Below are positions 61,901 to 64,000 of a stretch of DNA of 64,000 nt, one piece after another. Below the pieces are notes generated by a model. It searched no databases. It worked only from the letters and a program-made list of their open reading frames with translations, and was not told the origin of the DNA. Position 1 is the first letter of the stretch. Every line of letters begins with the position of its first letter. The translations under genes were made by a program, and so were the position numbers. The stretch is taken from contig CAMPEJ010000002.1 of assembly GCA_946800325.1 (NCBI GenBank), positions 558,001-622,000 of the forward strand, given 5' to 3'. Source of the DNA: Luzula sylvatica (Eukaryota; Streptophyta; Magnoliopsida; Poales; Juncaceae).

Positions 61901-64000
61901 AACAAACTTTCTTAGTGTTTGTAAATTTTGGTGAAATGTTATGTGGTACAAGAGACGATTCAAATGATCTCAAAATACGTTATTTGAACTCCCCAAAGCA
62001 TAAACAAATTGTTTTGAATTGAAAAACAAACTTTCTTAGTGTTTGTAAATTTTGGTAAAATGTTATGTGGTAAAAGATACGATTCAAATGATCTCAAAAT
62101 ACGTTATTTGAACTCCCCAAAGCATAAACAGATTGTTTTGAATCGAAAAACAAACTTTCTTAGTGTGTGTAAATTTTGGTGAAATGTTATGTGGTAAAAG
62201 ATACGATTCAAATGATCTCAAAATACGATTCAAATGATTCAAATGATCTCAAAATACGATTCAAATGATTCAAATGATCTCAAAATACGATTCAAATGAT
62301 TCAAATGATCCCAAAGCATAAACAGATTGTTTTGAATCGAAAAACAAACTTTCTTAGTGTTTGTAAATTTTGGTGAAATGTTATGTAGTAAAAGATACGA
62401 TTCAAATGATCTCAAAATACGTTATTTGAACTCCCCAAAGCATAAACAGATTGTTTTGAATCGAAAAACAAACTTTCTTAGTGTTTGTAAATTTTGGTGA
62501 AATGTTATGTGGTAAAAGATACGATTCGAATTATCTAAAAATATGTTATTTGAACTCCCCAAAGCATAAACAAATTGTTTTGAATCGAAAAACAAACTTT
62601 CTTAGTGTTTGTAAATTTTGGTGAAATGTTATGTAGTAAAAGATACGATACAAATGATCTCAAAATACGTTATTTGAACTCCCCAAAGCATAAACAGATT
62701 GTTTTGAATCGAAAATCAAACTTTCTCAGTGTTTGTAAATTTTGGTGAAATGTTATGTGGTAAAAGATACGAATCAAATGATCTCAAAATACGTTATTTG
62801 AACTCCCCATAGCATAAACAGATTGTTTTGAATTGAAAAACAGACTTTCTTAGTGTTTGTAAATTTTGGTGAAATGTTATGTAGTAAAAGATACGATTCG
62901 AATGATCTCAAAATACGTTATTTGAACTCCCCAAAGCATAAACAGATTGTTTTGAATCGAAAAACAAACTGTCTTAGTGTTTGTAAATTTTGGTGAAATG
63001 TTATCTGGAAAAAGATACGATTCAATTGATCTCAAAATACGTTATTTGAACTCCCCAAAGCATAAACAAATTGTTTTGAATCGAAAAACAAACTGTCTTA
63101 GTGTTTGTAAATTTTGGTGAAATGTTATCTGGAAAAAGATACGATTCAAATGATCTCAAAATACGTTATTTGAACTCCCCAAAGCATAAACAGATTGTTT
63201 TGAATCGAAAAACAAACTTTCTTAGTGTTTGTAAATTTTGGTGAAATGTTATGTGGTAAAAGATACGATTCAAATGATCTCAAAATACGTTATTTGAACT
63301 CCCCAAAGCATAAACATATTGTTTTGAATCGAAAAACAAACTTTCTTAGTGTTTGTAAATTTTGGTGAAATGTTATGTGGTAAAAGAAACAATTCTAATG
63401 ATCTCAAAATACGTTATTTGAACTCCCCAAAGCATAAACAAATTGTTTTGAATCGAAAAACAAACTTTCTAAGTGTTTGTAAATTTTGGTAAAATGTTAT
63501 GTGGTAAAAGATACGATTCAAATGATCTCAAAATACGTTATTTGAACTCCCCAAAGCATAAACAGATTGTTTTGAATCGAAAAACAAACTTTCTTAGTGT
63601 TGGTAAATTTTGGTGAAATGTTATGTGGTAAAAGATACGATTCAAATGATCTCAAAATACGTTATTTGAACTCCCCAAAGCATAAACAGATTGTTTTGAA
63701 TCGAAAAACAAACTTTCTTAGTGTTTGTAAATTTTGGTGAAATGTTATGTGGTAAAAGATACGATTCAAATGATCTCAAAATACGTTATTTGAACTCCCC
63801 AAAGCATAAACAGATTGTTTTGAATCGAAAAACAAACTGTCTTAGTGTTTGTAAATTTTGGTGAAATGTTATCTGGAAAAAGATACGATTCAAATGATCT
63901 CAAAATACGTTATTTGAACTCCCCAAAGCATAAACAAATTGTTTTGAATCGAAAAACAAACTTTCTTAGTGTTTGTAAATTTTGGTGAAATGTTATGTGG
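61901..64000. repeat. Right-edge monomers resembling units G and F
   Basis: The segment contains the agagac monomer, the 194-mer, a gaattatct / ctcag / gaattg / tgtcttag series like that at 38.1-38.6 kb, two successive tgtcttag / atctggaaaaag monomers (near 62970 and 63094), then gaaacaattctaa (63386), ttgg (near 63600) and another tgtcttag monomer as in unit G. The array is cut by the window end in mid-monomer. Confidence 0.8.
62205..62398 (+). repeat. 194-bp variant monomer (132 + 2 x 31)
   Basis: Two extra 31-base blocks, so gattcaaatgattcaaatga appears three times in a row separated by tctcaaaatac. It is the longest monomer in the window and the third rung of the 132-163-194 ladder. Confidence 0.95.

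Larger units (their letters stand above)
1..64000. repeat. Satellite DNA array, 124-bp monomer, about 516 tandem copies
   Basis: Seen: the word gattcaaatgatctcaaaat recurs every 124 bases (for example starts at 121, 245, 369, 493, 617) from one edge of the window to the other, always in the same orientation. Monomers are usually a few substitutions apart. The exceptions in length are 120, 122, 123, 132, 163 and 194 bp. Both edges cut through a monomer, so the array continues outside. No unique sequence, transposon or gene interrupts it. Known: long homogeneous arrays with higher-order structure are typical of eukaryotic centromeric or other heterochromatic satellites. Inferred: this is such a satellite. 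I do not recognise the family and the chromosomal position cannot be told from sequence alone. Confidence 0.98.

Noticed and set aside
1..64000. CRISPR array
   Set aside because: The unit is 124 bp and all of it repeats. There are no unique spacers between short repeats, and no cas genes.
1..64000. TATA-like and terminator-like AT-rich words and hairpins
   Set aside because: They recur about 516 times as part of the monomer and are not associated with any gene. No promoter or terminator call can be supported.
1..64000. Bacterial or phage origin of the window
   Set aside because: No ribosome-binding sites, genes or operons appear in 64 kb. A satellite of this length and structure is known from eukaryotic heterochromatin and not from prokaryotic chromosomes.

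Overview
The whole 64,000-base window is one uninterrupted, head-to-tail satellite DNA array. The basic unit is 124 bp and about 29% G+C (counted on the monomer at 121-244). Roughly 516 copies fit in the window. All copies I read are in the same orientation, and the array runs off both edges. I found no gene, RNA gene, transposon, CRISPR array, telomere block or unique-sequence island. Open reading frames of 71-96 codons recur throughout, but they are the same satellite read in a frame that happens to stay open. A 64-kb array of short AT-rich monomers with higher-order organisation fits eukaryotic heterochromatin (centromeric, pericentromeric, subtelomeric, or a sex or B chromosome) in a long-read assembly. 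I do not recognise the satellite family and cannot name the organism.

Layout, left to right. (1) 1-2.08 kb: diverged monomers that recur at 10.05-10.96 and 18.06-18.9 kb. (2) 2.08-10.05 kb: two adjacent copies of a 32-monomer unit (3,989 and 3,985 bp), almost identical. (3) 10.05-19.4 kb: a mosaic of earlier units, including an 8-monomer (999 bp) unit carrying an A9-tract monomer. (4) 19.4-30.7 kb: a segment of about 3.6-3.9 kb present at about 19.43-23.1 and 26.74-30.7 kb, with a 2,106-bp offset duplication between its copies. (5) 30.5-40.6 kb: nested duplications with offsets of 866, 3,477, 3,105 and 1,743 bp. (6) 40.6-43.5 kb: a further copy of the 26.75-28.6 kb haplotype. (7) 43.6-48.8 kb: three tandem copies of a 1,775-bp unit. 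(8) 49.2-51.4 kb: a 620-bp 5-mer duplication and related monomers. (9) 52.1-61.9 kb: about 2.5 periods of a 3,842-bp, 31-monomer unit made of alternating 14-mer (1,735 bp) and 17-mer (2,107 bp) halves. (10) 61.9-64.0 kb: a tail resembling the 43-48 kb and 38 kb units.

Length variants give the array its internal markers. Most monomers are 124 bp. Variants of 123, 122 and 120 bp arise from small deletions. A 132-bp class replaces half of an inverted repeat with direct copies of a 9-bp word. On the right side of the window this class has grown in 31-bp steps to 163 bp (three cases) and 194 bp (one case). The normal monomer also contains three inverted-repeat pairs. One is a short stem-loop whose 9-nt loop is the most variable part of the monomer. 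The sequence history that can be read here is one of unequal exchange, segmental duplication and local slippage, with no sign of protein-coding function.
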